Numbered from the stretch's first letter, positions 49,740 through 58,939 are shown. The stretch is 64,000 bases of DNA from DASSFZ01 sp035292585 (GCA_035292585.1 DATDPU010000163.1:86092-150091); one strand, 5' to 3'. The notes: generated by a model not told the origin, from the sequence alone. A program made the numbers and translations.

Positions 49740-50861
49740 CTACTTTTGGCCGGTTGAAACCAGCACGAGCACGGATTGCGCCAACCCACGCAGCGCGACC
49801 GCTGCCGGCGAATCGGGATCGCTGACCACCAGCGGCCGGCCGGACTCGACCGATCGGTACGCCGATCCAACGGCCGAGTCGATGATGTGAACCGGCTCTT
49901 CGCCCACTGCGGCGCGGATCGTGCTGAGCGCGCTCTGCGCTTCCAGGCCGGCGCGATTCGCCCACACCAGCCGCAGGCGTGAGCGATTGACGCCCATTTC
50001 CGTCAGCGCCAACAGCATGCGCTGCGCTTGCAGCACCGCCGCGCGATCCGAATCGATTGCCATCAAGACCAAATCGCATTTGCTCAGCAACGCACGCGGA
50101 ATCGGGTTCAAGCCGCCGCCCAAATCCAACACGCACACGTCACACAGCTCGAGCAGCCGGGCCAGCACGATCCGGGCCTGCTCCGCTGAAAACTCTTCGC
50201 TCGTCGTCGCTAAAAAACGCAACCCGCTCTCGTGCGCCGCCAGCGCCTGCTCGATCACTCCAAGATCGATCGCTTCCGGCTCGCGCGTGAGGAGCTCGGC
50301 GGAAGTGGGCGCCGCGCCCAGACCCAGGTGAATCGCCGCCGTCCCGCTCGGATCGAAATCGGCCAGGATGGTTGGGCACGACGCCGCCAGCGTGACGGCC
50401 AAATTCACCGCAATCGTCGTCGTCCCGACGCCGCCCTTCACGCCGACCACACCCACCGCGCGACCGCCGGCCTGCTTCGATTTGCGCTCGCGCGCCCGCT
50501 CCAGCACGCTCTGAATGTGTGAAGCCAACTCGTCGGGATGCACCGGCTTGGTCACGTAATCATCCGCACCGACCCGGTAGCCTTCCACCTGGCTCGCCAT
50601 CTGCGCCTTAGCGGTGAGCATGACGACCGGGATATCGGTCAGGCGCGGATTGGACTTCAGGCGACGGCAGACTTCGTACCCGTCCATGTGCGGCATCATC
50701 AGGTCCAGCAAAATCAGGTCTGGCGGATCGGACTCAATCAGCAGCAGCGCTTCCGTGCCGCCGGCCGCCTTGAGGACCGTATAGCCACGCCGTTCGAGCG
50801 TGAGACCGATTAGGGTCAGGGCATCAGGATCGTCGTCGATAATCAGGATCCGTTCGTTCAC
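49740..50861 (-). CDS. Response-regulator receiver fused to CpaE/TadZ-like ATPase
   Basis: A 373-residue fusion. Residues 1-125 are a receiver domain (Asp10/11, Asp53 in LLDLMMPHMD, Lys105 in TKPVHP). From about 135 there is a MinD/ParA ATPase with deviant Walker A KGGVGTTT (142-149) and LADFDPSGTAAIHLG. CpaE/TadZ proteins place the Tad secretion complex at the pole; the CheY-like receiver here looks able to be phosphorylated. It lies upstream of cpaF. The stop codon abuts MITE copy E. Confidence 0.88.
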   Translation of the reverse strand: MNERILIIDDDPDALTLIGLTLERRGYTVLKAAGGTEALLLIESDPPDLILLDLMMPHMDGYEVCRRLKSNPRLTDIPVVMLTAKAQMASQVEGYRVGADDYVTKPVHPDELASHIQSVLERARERKSKQAGGRAVGVVGVKGGVGTTTIAVNLAVTLAASCPTILADFDPSGTAAIHLGLGAAPTSAELLTREPEAIDLGVIEQALAAHESGLRFLATTSEEFSAEQARIVLARLLELCDVCVLDLGGGLNPIPRALLSKCDLVLMAIDSDRAAVLQAQRMLLALTEMGVNRSRLRLVWANRAGLEAQSALSTIRAAVGEEPVHIIDSAVGSAYRSVESGRPLVVSDPDSPAAVALRGLAQSVLVLVSTGQK

Positions 50862-50935
50862 AGTCGCCTCCAGCGTTTCGCGCTGCGCGTGCCTGGCGCC
50901 TCTAAGTTTAATCCATCACGCACAAAATGCAATAG

Positions 50936-51029
50936 CCTGATGAGCAGTTCGAACTGCGTCTCACCTAGCTTGCGCCGCAGTTGTACGGCGGGCGCAGAGT
51001 TCGAACGCTGAGAATCGCGCGACTCGCGA
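50936..51029. repeat. Intergenic repeats (GCAGTTCGAACTGC and related)
   Basis: GAGCAGTTCGAACTGCGTC is a perfect palindrome; a second unit, GCCGCAGTTGTACGGCGG, and GCGCGACTCGCG follow. They are related to the GCAGTTGCACTGC repeats elsewhere. No gene is seen in the gap from 50862 to 51029. Confidence 0.6.
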
Positions 51030-51755
51030 TCACTGAGGCTCGCTCAACAGGCCGGCGGCGACCAGCCAGGTATAGAAATGATGTAGTTCGCCGCGCGCGC
51101 GTGGATCGAAATTGGGCGGCGTGGTCGTACTGGTATTGACCCAGTAGGTGCGCAGGCCCAAGCGATTCGCGGGTTGGATATCGTTGATGAAGTCATCGCC
51201 GATCATCAGGCTCTCGGCCGGCGCACAGGCGATGCGGTCTAGAATCTCATGGTAATACTGCAAGCTGGGCTTGGCCGCGTGCATATTCTCCGAGGTGGTG
51301 ATCAGCGCCAGCGGCAGATCGGCGATACCGGCCCATTCAAGGCGCTGGTCCACGGCGACCTGCGGGAAGATGGGATTCGTGGCAACGACCACGCTCAACC
51401 CGGCGTCGAGCATCGCCTGCACGGTCTCGCGTGCGCCGGGGCGGGGACGAACCAGGCTGCGCAGGCTGCGATATGACGTGGCGTAAAACGCTTCCACGGA
51501 CGGCAGCAATTCGTCGCGCAGGACGCCGAGGCGCGGGTAGAAATTCAGGTCGAAGACTTCCTGGTTGGTCAAGGTCTGGTCGGAGTTGTGCAGCAGGAAC
51601 TGCAGCGCGTGCAGCCAGGTCTGTACGAACTGTTCTGGCCCCACACGATGCGCGACGTGCGGCGCGAATCGGCGCAGGAAGTGCGTGATGAACACATCCA
51701 TATCGTTGTCCAGGAGTGTTCCATCGAGGTCGAACAACACCGTTCGCAGCGGCAC
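51030..51755 (-). CDS. HAD-superfamily hydrolase
   Basis: A 241-residue haloacid-dehalogenase-type phosphatase. Motif I LFDLDGTLLDND, motif II VVVATNPIF (S/T), motif III Lys in MHAAKPS and motif IV LMIGDDFINDI are all present. A small helical cap lies between I and II. Substrate is unknown. I use the GTG at 51755 (VPLRTVLFDLDGT), with GAGGAG seven bases upstream; that site lies inside the end of the preceding Cys-rich gene, so the two are coupled. Confidence 0.85.
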   Translation of the reverse strand: MPLRTVLFDLDGTLLDNDMDVFITHFLRRFAPHVAHRVGPEQFVQTWLHALQFLLHNSDQTLTNQEVFDLNFYPRLGVLRDELLPSVEAFYATSYRSLRSLVRPRPGARETVQAMLDAGLSVVVATNPIFPQVAVDQRLEWAGIADLPLALITTSENMHAAKPSLQYYHEILDRIACAPAESLMIGDDFINDIQPANRLGLRTYWVNTSTTTPPNFDPRARGELHHFYTWLVAAGLLSEPQ

Positions 51756-51759
51756 AATC

Positions 51760-52098
51760 TCACTCCTCGCCGAACAGGGCAGCCACCGGCAGATCGACGT
51801 GACACTGGCCGCAACCAACGTGTGGCTCGGCGACAGCGCCGCCGCTACGGACGCAGGTTGCCGTCACCTCCATACGCCGGCCCAACCCGAGGAAACCCCT
51901 GATAGCGCGTCCTTCTAAGCGGAGGTGCGAGCAGCCATTGGCGCGCAAGATGCCCGGCGCCGGGCAGCCCCGGCACAGATCGGGAGACCAGGCTTGAGCA
52001 GTAGCAGTTTGTTCGACGAGGCGGCACTCTTGGATCGAGCGGCCGCGATGAAAATCTTGATAATAGTAACGGCACTCTTGGCCGAAGGGCGTACGCAT
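51760..52098 (-). CDS. Small Cys-rich protein, conserved unknown
   Basis: A 112-residue protein with eight Cys and several His: C9, C25, C42-x2-C45, C56, C82 and C96-x2-C99-H100. Phrases such as YYYQDFHRGRSIQECRL, LCRGCPAPGILRANGC and EPHVGCGQCH look conserved and suggest an Fe-S or zinc site. The terminal CGQCH mimics a heme motif but there is no export signal. ATG 52098 is chosen; the upstream frame to 52221 runs through repeat DNA. It is just upstream of the HAD gene (four-base gap). Confidence 0.75.
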   Translation of the reverse strand: MRTPFGQECRYYYQDFHRGRSIQECRLVEQTATAQAWSPDLCRGCPAPGILRANGCSHLRLEGRAIRGFLGLGRRMEVTATCVRSGGAVAEPHVGCGQCHVDLPVAALFGEE

Positions 52099-52182
52099 AC
52101 GCTGGATTATACCTGTAACCGTATCACTCGCCAACCGCACGTTGTAGGAGCGGGCCGCGCGCCATCCATCTGACAAAAGCAT

Positions 52183-52206
52183 AGAGGCGAGCCGATGCTC
52201 GCCTCT
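52183..52206 (-). terminator. Hairpin after efp
   Basis: Stem AGAGGCGAGC / GCTCGCCTCT with a CGAT loop, in the gap between efp and the Cys-rich gene. On the minus strand it is followed by ATGCTTTTGTC, giving a short T-run. Confidence 0.65.
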
Positions 52207-52265
52207 ACCTGCAACATGCACGGCCTGCCCAGTTTGAGAATCCGGACAGGTCTAACGGGTATCCC

Positions 52266-52823
52266 TCACACGCGCGTAACATAGTCTCCGGTGCGCGTGT
52301 CGATGCGAATCGTGTCGCCCTCTTTGACGAATAAGGGCACCGTCACTCGGAAACCGGTGGCGACCGTCACCGTCTTGGTCGCACCGCTGGCCGTATCGCC
52401 CCGCACGCTCGCTTCCGCCTGCGTCACTCTTAGATCGACCGCCGTGGGCAGTTCCACGCCCAGCGGCTCGCCGTTATACTCCTGCACGATGATCGACATG
52501 TTGTCCGTCATGTAGTTCACCGCGTCACCCAGCGTCTCGGAGTTCATCGCGATCTGCTCGAAGGTCGAGGTATCCATGAAATGATAGAGATCGTCGTCGT
52601 GATAAAGATATTGCATCTCGCGGCTCTCGATGCGGATGTCCTGCACCCGATCGCCGGACTGAAACGTCTTCTCCATCGTCGTGCCCGTACGGATATTGCG
52701 GATCTTCGTACGGATGGTCGCATTGCCGCGACCCGGCTTGTTGTGTGAATACTCCAAGACGCGATAGAGCTGCCCATCCAGTTCAAACGTCGTCCCTTTG
52801 CGCAAATCATTCACATCGATCAT
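52266..52823 (-). CDS. efp: Translation elongation factor P
   Basis: A 185-residue protein of the EF-P family, which rescues ribosomes stalled at polyproline. The three beta-barrel domains are seen: N-terminal KOW-like (MIDVNDLRKGTTFELDGQLYRVLEYSH), central OB (MQYLYHDDDLYHFMDTSTFEQ) and C-terminal (GDTIRIDTRTGDYVTRV). The tip loop reads NKPGRGNA, placing Arg32 where Lys is usual in the KPGKG-type loop. No dedicated EF-P modification gene is seen in the window. Start ATG 52823. Confidence 0.95.
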   Translation of the reverse strand: MIDVNDLRKGTTFELDGQLYRVLEYSHNKPGRGNATIRTKIRNIRTGTTMEKTFQSGDRVQDIRIESREMQYLYHDDDLYHFMDTSTFEQIAMNSETLGDAVNYMTDNMSIIVQEYNGEPLGVELPTAVDLRVTQAEASVRGDTASGATKTVTVATGFRVTVPLFVKEGDTIRIDTRTGDYVTRV

Positions 52824-52864
52824 ACCGAAGCGTTGCTCCTGTTACTATTTGATTCTCGCACGCG

Positions 52865-52870
52865 ATTATA
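52865..52870 (-). promoter_or_regulatory. -10 box for efp
   Basis: TATAAT on the minus strand (ATTATA at 52865-52870), about 42 bases from the efp ATG. No good -35 is present; the repeat at 52884 begins just upstream. Confidence 0.5.
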
Positions 52871-52883
52871 CCATAGAGGATTG

Positions 52884-52982
52884 ATCCACGAATTCACACG
52901 AACACACGCCTGCGGCGGGTGCAGTGCTCCCGTGAACACGAATTTTTTAGATTAATACGGGATTCCGAATATTCGTGGAGAT
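52884..52982. repeat. Intergenic repeat (CCACGAATTCACACGAACACACG type)
   Basis: CCACGAATTCACACGAACACACG, followed by GTGAACACGAATTTTT and ATTCGTGGAGATGCGTGGAG, forms inverted pairs. Same family as 13849 and 31906. Confidence 0.65.
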
Positions 52983-52999
52983 GCGTGGAGAGTCTTCGA

Positions 53000-53821
53000 T
53001 CAACGTGAACGGGTCGAGCCTGGCAACGCCGGCGCGTCTCGCAAAATCTGCTCCGCATGGTGTCGGCTGATCACCTGGCCCAGCCTCAGGCGGAATTCAT
53101 CCGCCTTCAACACGCCCAACCGGTTGAGCGCAAAACGCAACATCACTTTCAGCGTCGCGAGGCCGTAGGCCACGCTGGAACGAAAGTTGACCGACGACGC
53201 TTCCGAGAAGTAACGGGTGGGCACGGCGATCTCCGTCACGCGAAACCCGAACGCCACGGCCTGCGCGATCACCTGGGTATCGAAGACAAAGTTATCCGAG
53301 TTCAGCATGAACGGGATCGTCTCCAGCAGCGCCCGGCGATAGGCGCGAAACCCGGTATGCGTCTCAGACAAGCGCAGCCCCAACACGCCGTTTTCGACAA
53401 TTGTCAGAAACCGATTCGAGATGTACTTCCACAGCGGCATGCCGCCGGCTCGCGCCCCGCCGCGCGTAAGCAACCGGCTGCCTAACACCATGTCGGCGCG
53501 GCCCGCGCGAATCGGCGCGATCAGCTCGGGCACCAGGCGCGAATCGTACTGATAGTCGGGATGGAGCATCACGACGATATCCGCGCCCGCCTTCAGCGCC
53601 TCGACGTAGCACGTTTTCTGATTCCCGCCATAGCCTTTGTTCTGAATGTGCACGACGACCTGTAAGCCTAAGCGCTGCGCGATCTCGACCGTCTCGTCCT
53701 GGCTCACGTCGTCGACCAGGACGATGTGATCGACGACCTCCGGCGGCAGATCGCGATACGTCCGTTCCAGCGTCCTGGCTGCGTTGTACGCCGGCATCAC
53801 CACGATCACTTTCTCGTCCAT
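53000..53821 (-). CDS. Family 2 glycosyltransferase (dolichol-phosphate mannosyltransferase-like)
   Basis: A 273-residue GT2 enzyme that moves sugar from a nucleotide donor to a lipid or glycan. Motifs: VIVVMPAYNAARTLERT, HIVLVDDVSQDET with the Asp-Asp, VMLHPDYQYD (acceptor/metal Asp) and VLGSRLLTRGG. No membrane helix is evident. ATG 53821 has AGGAGGTGGG immediately upstream. It follows a GT-C-type membrane gene in the same direction. Confidence 0.87.
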   Translation of the reverse strand: MDEKVIVVMPAYNAARTLERTYRDLPPEVVDHIVLVDDVSQDETVEIAQRLGLQVVVHIQNKGYGGNQKTCYVEALKAGADIVVMLHPDYQYDSRLVPELIAPIRAGRADMVLGSRLLTRGGARAGGMPLWKYISNRFLTIVENGVLGLRLSETHTGFRAYRRALLETIPFMLNSDNFVFDTQVIAQAVAFGFRVTEIAVPTRYFSEASSVNFRSSVAYGLATLKVMLRFALNRLGVLKADEFRLRLGQVISRHHAEQILRDAPALPGSTRSR

Positions 53822-53835
53822 CCCACCTCCTGAGA

Positions 53836-53898
53836 GTGAACCCCGGTTTCTCGACCCTCTCCGCGATACTACGAGGGCCTTCGGGAAACCGGGTTTCT
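53836..53898. repeat. Palindrome (AACCCCGGTTTCTCG..GGGAAACCGGGTTTC)
   Basis: GAACCCCGGTTTCTC pairs with GAAACCGGGTTTCTGGTTC, and CGACCCTC with CGAGGGCC inside. Same family as 27419-27462. Confidence 0.65.
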
Positions 53899-53903
53899 GG
53901 TTC

Positions 53904-55907
53904 TCACGGGCGCTCCAGCGTTGCAAGGATGACGACATCATCCGGCAGGCGCGCGCCATCCGGCTCGATCGCCTCCAAGCGTTGACCCGAATTTCGATCG
54001 TATACCCCTACCCCAACCCGATACGTGCCGGGCGGCGCATCGGCGGGCCAGGTCAACGTCCGCCGATCTTCCAGCGTTTGATCCGCCGGCCACAACCAGA
54101 ATGGCGCCAGCCCCAACAGCGGATAGCCATCCGACTGGGCGATCAACCGGCCATCCGGCGCATAAAGATGCGCGAAGGCGACCAGGTCTTGCTCGATACG
54201 GCGCAGCACGCGCCAGCGCAACTCGATCTCAATAACCAAGCCCTCGTCGGCGACATGCGCCGAACCCAATTCGATATCCCCGCCGAAGCGTGCGACGCGA
54301 TCGGTGAACTCGACCGCCGTCACCCGCCCGGCCGGCTGCAATTCGATGCGCTCATCTTTATAGACCGTGAGATAAACCGGACCCGATTGCTTCAGCGCGC
54401 GAGCCAGCGCATCCCAATCGAGCTTCGGCCCATACAACCCCAGCCAGTACGGCGTGATGTTCGTCAAGTTGGTAAAACTGACCGCGCGCGAGAAACGATC
54501 GACGCCATTGTAAGCGAAAACCACGTCGTTGATGTCCGCGTACCCGGTGATGAACTGCACCCCATGATTGCCGAGCGCATAATCGCGCCACTGCGGCGCC
54601 AGCCACGCGGGTAGATTGACGAACAGCAGCGCGTCATCGCCGGGCGTCGCGCGCGCCGCTGCCGCCAGCGCGTGCACCGGCTCTTCGGCCAGGTGATACA
54701 ATCGGTTTTCCATTTGGATAAAAGCAATGTTTTGAGCCAGCACGATCCCCACGATCGCTCCTGCCAGCGCCACCCGCAAGAGCTGCCAGCGTCCCGGCGA
54801 TACCAACTCGGCGATCCAGACCGCCCACAGGATCACAATGCCGACGGCGGCGGGATACAGCAACCGGGGTGAGTTGATCACGTAATCGAAATCGATCGTC
54901 ACGAGCGTCGGCAGGATCAGCAGCCCGAACCAGCCCAGGGCCACGAACGCGATGATCGTCCGTCGGCGGCGGATGAGCAACCCCAACACGATCAGGAGTG
55001 TGCCCAGGCCGACCAGCCGGACGGCATTCAGATCGTTCAACCCTAGCTGCCCGACCAGCGGCACAGCCAGCGGCGCGCTCGGGTAGATCAGGCCCTGCAA
55101 ATAGTACGTGCTCATCTGCAAGATCGCTTCGAGGTTGAGGCGCATCCCACCGCTGTAATCGAACTTCGGCGCGATCTGCCAGATGGCGAAAAACACGAAG
55201 TTGATGGCGAGCGCAACTCCCGGCCCGATCAGCCACGGGCGCGCTTGCCGCCGCTGCACCCGCCACAGCAATTCGATCCCCAGCACGATCGCGCCCGACA
55301 TCAGGCCCCACTCGATCTCAGCCGGCGCGAGAAAACACAGCAACCAGGTCAGCCACAGCCAGCGGCTCGAACCGGTCGAGCGCGCCTGCCAATAGCTCAA
55401 CGCCACCAGGAGCAGCAGCAGCGTCCCAAGCGGGTAAAAGAACACGTTGACCCAGATCACGGTCTGATAAGCGAACGGGAATGCGGCGAACAGCACGGCG
55501 GCAACCCCCGCGACAACATAGCGCCGATCGCTGCGATCGATCCGCAAGGCCAGCAGCGCGACCAGCGCCGCGTTCAGCGCGTGCATCAAGATGTTCTGAA
55601 GGCGCAGAATGACCGGATCGTGCCGGCCCAGCACCACGTACCACAACTTCAACAACGACTCGCCCAATGGCCGATAGGTCGGCAGGTTTTCGGCGGTCCA
55701 GAAGGGTTCGAGCACGCTGCGCGTCGAGAGCCAGCGGATGTGAATGACGTCGTCTTGAAAGAAGGGCAGGCTGAGCGTATTCAGGTATAGCACTAGCGTC
55801 AGCCCGATCGCCAGCGCGACGCCGGCGACCAGCGGCCAGCGCGGGGCCGGAGCAGCGGGAATCGGCGTGAGGGGAGCGGAGGCGAACAATCGTCGCAACA
55901 CATTCAT
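53904..55907 (-). CDS. Polytopic GT-C-like membrane protein
   Basis: A 667-residue protein with about ten or more membrane segments and an N-terminal luminal Asp pair (LPFFQDDVIHIRW) like GT-C glycosyltransferases (PMT/ArnT group), which move sugars from polyprenyl phosphate. The C-terminal 180 residues are a soluble domain with beta strands (RRTLTWPADAPPGTYRVGVGVYDR). It sits next to a dolichol-phosphate-mannose synthase-like GT2, the enzyme type that would make its donor. The acceptor is unknown. Confidence 0.8.
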   Translation of the reverse strand: MNVLRRLFASAPLTPIPAAPAPRWPLVAGVALAIGLTLVLYLNTLSLPFFQDDVIHIRWLSTRSVLEPFWTAENLPTYRPLGESLLKLWYVVLGRHDPVILRLQNILMHALNAALVALLALRIDRSDRRYVVAGVAAVLFAAFPFAYQTVIWVNVFFYPLGTLLLLLVALSYWQARSTGSSRWLWLTWLLCFLAPAEIEWGLMSGAIVLGIELLWRVQRRQARPWLIGPGVALAINFVFFAIWQIAPKFDYSGGMRLNLEAILQMSTYYLQGLIYPSAPLAVPLVGQLGLNDLNAVRLVGLGTLLIVLGLLIRRRRTIIAFVALGWFGLLILPTLVTIDFDYVINSPRLLYPAAVGIVILWAVWIAELVSPGRWQLLRVALAGAIVGIVLAQNIAFIQMENRLYHLAEEPVHALAAAARATPGDDALLFVNLPAWLAPQWRDYALGNHGVQFITGYADINDVVFAYNGVDRFSRAVSFTNLTNITPYWLGLYGPKLDWDALARALKQSGPVYLTVYKDERIELQPAGRVTAVEFTDRVARFGGDIELGSAHVADEGLVIEIELRWRVLRRIEQDLVAFAHLYAPDGRLIAQSDGYPLLGLAPFWLWPADQTLEDRRTLTWPADAPPGTYRVGVGVYDRNSGQRLEAIEPDGARLPDDVVILATLERP

Positions 55908-55964
55908 TCGTAAATCAGCGAGTCAACGAGTCGGCTGACGGCTTTCCTTGCCGGTTGTCGCAGC

Positions 55965-56008
55965 CAAGTCGTCGTTGGGAGACGACTCCTACAACCGCCC
56001 ATCCGTTT
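55965..56008. repeat. Repeats (GTCGTTGGGAGACGACTCCTAC; CATCCGTTTTTATCCGTT)
   Basis: GTCGTCGTTGGGAGACGACTCC is a hairpin with a CTCCTAC tail, like those at 33557; next comes a CCGTTTTTATCCGTTATCAAGTCCGTTG unit that also occurs near 59050-59100 and in glcF. It overlaps the end of dinG. Confidence 0.6.
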
Positions 56009-58939
56009 TTATCCGTTATCAAGTCCGTTGACGGCCTTCATCCACGCCGTCACCGCTCGCGCCAGCTCGGTCGTCGGGCCGCGCCGCACCGTGCACTCGG
56101 GCAACGATTGCAAAAACATCTGGCCGTACTGTTTGCTGATAATCCGCCGATCGAACACTACCACCACGCCATGATCCGTCTTGGTCCGGATCAGCCGGCC
56201 AAACCCTTGCCGGAAACGAAGCACGGCATCGGGCACGGCGTACTGCGTGAACGACTCGTCAAAGGCTTCGCTGCGCGCCGCGAAGATTGGATCGGTGGGC
56301 ACGGCGAACGGCAAGCGCGTGATCGCCAGGCACGAGAGCGCTTCGCCCGCCACATCCACGCCTTCCCAGAACGAACGGGTGCCGAGCAGCACCCCGCGCT
56401 CGGCATTCCTGAAGCGATCGAGCAGCTGCCGGCGTGACGAACCGTCACTCTGCTCGAACACCAGGATGTTGCGCCGGGCCAGCTCCGGCACTAACACGCG
56501 CGCCGTTGCCCGCAGCTGCGCGTGCGAGGTGAACAGCGCCAACGTGCGACCTGCCATCGCCGAACACAGTTCGATCAGCCCCACTTCGATGCCTCGTTGA
56601 TAACCGGGCGCATTCGGCTCGGGCATATCCGTCACCAGATATAGCAGCGTCGACGATTTGTAATTGAAGGGCGAGCCGACCGCGAGCGTCTCGACCTCCT
56701 GCGCGTTGAGGCGGCCCTGAATGAAGGTGAAAGATTTACCCGTACACAGCGTGGCCGACGTGAGCACCACGCTGCTCTTGGTCTTGAACAAATGCTGCTC
56801 GATCAACGGGCCGACGTGCAGCGGCGCGGCATGCAGCGAAGGTAGCGGCCGGCCGCTCGCGCGCCCCGCCGGCGGTTGCGCCTCGAGCCAGTAAATACTC
56901 CCCGCCGCCGGCTGCGTGACGATCGCGGTCGTGTGTCCGCGCAGCTCTTCCAACCCGCGCCGCGCCCCAATCAGCCGCGCCGCCATCTCCGTATAGTTCG
57001 GGATCTCGAACTGCTCCAGCTCGCTGAGCGCACTGTTCAGACGATCGAGATGGTGGATCAAGTCGTATAACTGCTTGCTCAGGTTATCCCAGGCGATCTC
57101 GATATTGCTCCAGGCCGGTTGCGTGCGCAAGGCCGGCGTCAGGCGCAGGCGTTGGGTGTAGTCGCTCTTGCCGTCGGTGTGACTGGCGATGAAGTCGCGC
57201 ACTTGATCGAAAAAGGCTTCGAGGCTGGGCGCGCTATCTTCGAGCGCCGCGATCACCCGATCCGCATACGCCTGCACGCTTGAGGCGATCTCGGCGGGAC
57301 ACGCCGAGCGCACGCGCCCGACGGCATCTTCGAGCAGCCCCGGCCCGCGTCCGCTCTGGGTCGGGCTGAGCTCATCGAGCGTGCGGCGCAAGTCGTACTG
57401 GTTGATCGAAAAGCTCAACTGATCGGTGGTGGCCGCTTCCAAATGATGCGCCTCGTCCACAATCAGGTATTTGTATTCGGGCAGCGCGCGATTCGCTACG
57501 GCTACATCGGCCAGCAGCAGGGAGTGATTGACGATGAGGACGTGCGCGCCTTCCGCCTCGCGGCGCGCGTTGTGGAAGAAACAGCCGGTATCGCCCCACT
57601 GCGCACAGCGGTCATTCGTGCAGGTCGGGTTATCGGCGCACAGGCGCGCCCACACGCCGCGCTCGGCCGGGTTCGGCAGGAACAGCTCGTCGCCGTCGCC
57701 GCTGACCGTCGATGGCAACCACAGCAGCACTTTGGCCAGGACGCGCATCTCATCCGAGCTGACCGGGCCGGACTGCAACAACGCCGCCAGGCGAGCCGGG
57801 CACAAGTAGTGGGAACGGCCTTTCAAGACCGCCGCGCGAAACTCGGTACGCAGCGCCTGCTGGATCGCCGGCGCATCCTTCAAGGCCAGTTGTTCCTGCA
57901 AGTTGATCGTGTTAGTGGAGATGACTACGCGCTCGCCGTTCTGCACGGCCCAGTGAATCGCCGGCAGCAGGTACGCCAACGACTTGCCGGTTCCCGTGCC
58001 AGCCTCCACCATCAAGTGCTGGCCGTTATTGAAAGCCGTGCAGATCGCGCGCAGCATTTGCACCTGTTGTGGCCGGTGCTCGAACTGTTCGATCGCGTGC
58101 TCAAACTCCCCGCCCAGCTCCAGCAGCGCCGCGATCAGGTCGACCTCGATCGGCTCGACCTCGGGGTTCGGGCGCAGCGGCGCAACGTAGCCGGGCCGGG
58201 CGAACAGCGGCGATTGAGCGATCAGCGCGGGGATCGGCCCACCCGATTTCGAGCGGCGGCGACGCTGCGTCGCCTGCTTGGCCGCCAGTTGCGCCCCGAT
58301 GCTGCCGCCGCTGAACGCGCCGCGCGCCGACTCGCGCAGCGCATCCTCGAAGAAGGCGCGGGCCGGCCAATCGATCGGGGTCGAGAGCCGGAGGATTTCC
58401 TGCAGCGTCTTGGCCGGGATATTGCGCGCGCGCTCCGCCAGTTTGACGTACAGCGCGTGAGTCACCTGCGCATCGGCCAGCGCTCGATGCATCTTCGGCA
58501 GCTCGATGCCGAGTTCTTGCGCCAGCGCGGCCAGCCCATACCGTCCGGCGTGCGGCACCAGGATGCCGGCCAGCTCGAACGTGTCGAGTGCCGTGTTGCG
58601 GGTGAAGATACGCTGCCGGTTGAGGAAGCTGAGATCGAAGGCGATGTTATGGCCCACGATCGGCAGGTCGCGCACGAACTGTTCGGCCTGGCGCAACGCT
58701 TCGAACAGGGGGATACCCTTCTGGTTGACTTCCTCGGACGTGATCCCGGTCAGTTCGACGATCTTAGGTGGAATGGACCGGCCGGGGTTGACCAGCGTCT
58801 TCCATTCGTCGAGGACTTCTTCGCCGCGAAACTTCACCGCGCCGATTTCAAGAATAGCGTCACGACTCGGATCGAGTCCGGTCGTTTCCAGATCGAGACT
58901 GACGGCGATGCGGGGCAAGGAGGGATTCCGATCTAGCAC
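56009..58939 (-). CDS. dinG: Exonuclease-helicase DinG (DnaQ-type exonuclease fused to XPD-like helicase)
   Basis: A 976-residue fusion as in Firmicutes DinG. Residues 10-170 form a DEDDh exonuclease with Asp16/Glu18 in SLDLETTG, Asp102 in HNIAFDLSFL, and His151/Asp156 in HRALADA. The helicase part has Walker A EAGTGTGKS (312-320), DEAH in LIVDEAHHLE, and an Fe-S-type Cys set in YLCPARL, DNPTCTNDRCAQWGDTGCFFH. The C-terminal motif QGFGRLIRTKTDHG is the family's motif VI. Start ATG 58939. A -10 box lies 54 bases upstream on the minus strand. Confidence 0.93.
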   Translation of the reverse strand: MLDRNPSLPRIAVSLDLETTGLDPSRDAILEIGAVKFRGEEVLDEWKTLVNPGRSIPPKIVELTGITSEEVNQKGIPLFEALRQAEQFVRDLPIVGHNIAFDLSFLNRQRIFTRNTALDTFELAGILVPHAGRYGLAALAQELGIELPKMHRALADAQVTHALYVKLAERARNIPAKTLQEILRLSTPIDWPARAFFEDALRESARGAFSGGSIGAQLAAKQATQRRRRSKSGGPIPALIAQSPLFARPGYVAPLRPNPEVEPIEVDLIAALLELGGEFEHAIEQFEHRPQQVQMLRAICTAFNNGQHLMVEAGTGTGKSLAYLLPAIHWAVQNGERVVISTNTINLQEQLALKDAPAIQQALRTEFRAAVLKGRSHYLCPARLAALLQSGPVSSDEMRVLAKVLLWLPSTVSGDGDELFLPNPAERGVWARLCADNPTCTNDRCAQWGDTGCFFHNARREAEGAHVLIVNHSLLLADVAVANRALPEYKYLIVDEAHHLEAATTDQLSFSINQYDLRRTLDELSPTQSGRGPGLLEDAVGRVRSACPAEIASSVQAYADRVIAALEDSAPSLEAFFDQVRDFIASHTDGKSDYTQRLRLTPALRTQPAWSNIEIAWDNLSKQLYDLIHHLDRLNSALSELEQFEIPNYTEMAARLIGARRGLEELRGHTTAIVTQPAAGSIYWLEAQPPAGRASGRPLPSLHAAPLHVGPLIEQHLFKTKSSVVLTSATLCTGKSFTFIQGRLNAQEVETLAVGSPFNYKSSTLLYLVTDMPEPNAPGYQRGIEVGLIELCSAMAGRTLALFTSHAQLRATARVLVPELARRNILVFEQSDGSSRRQLLDRFRNAERGVLLGTRSFWEGVDVAGEALSCLAITRLPFAVPTDPIFAARSEAFDESFTQYAVPDAVLRFRQGFGRLIRTKTDHGVVVVFDRRIISKQYGQMFLQSLPECTVRRGPTTELARAVTAWMKAVNGLDNG

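Noticed and set aside
51760..52098. CGQCH at the C-terminus of the Cys-rich protein as a cytochrome c heme site
   Set aside because: There is no signal peptide and seven other Cys are spread through the chain, fitting a metal site better than heme c.
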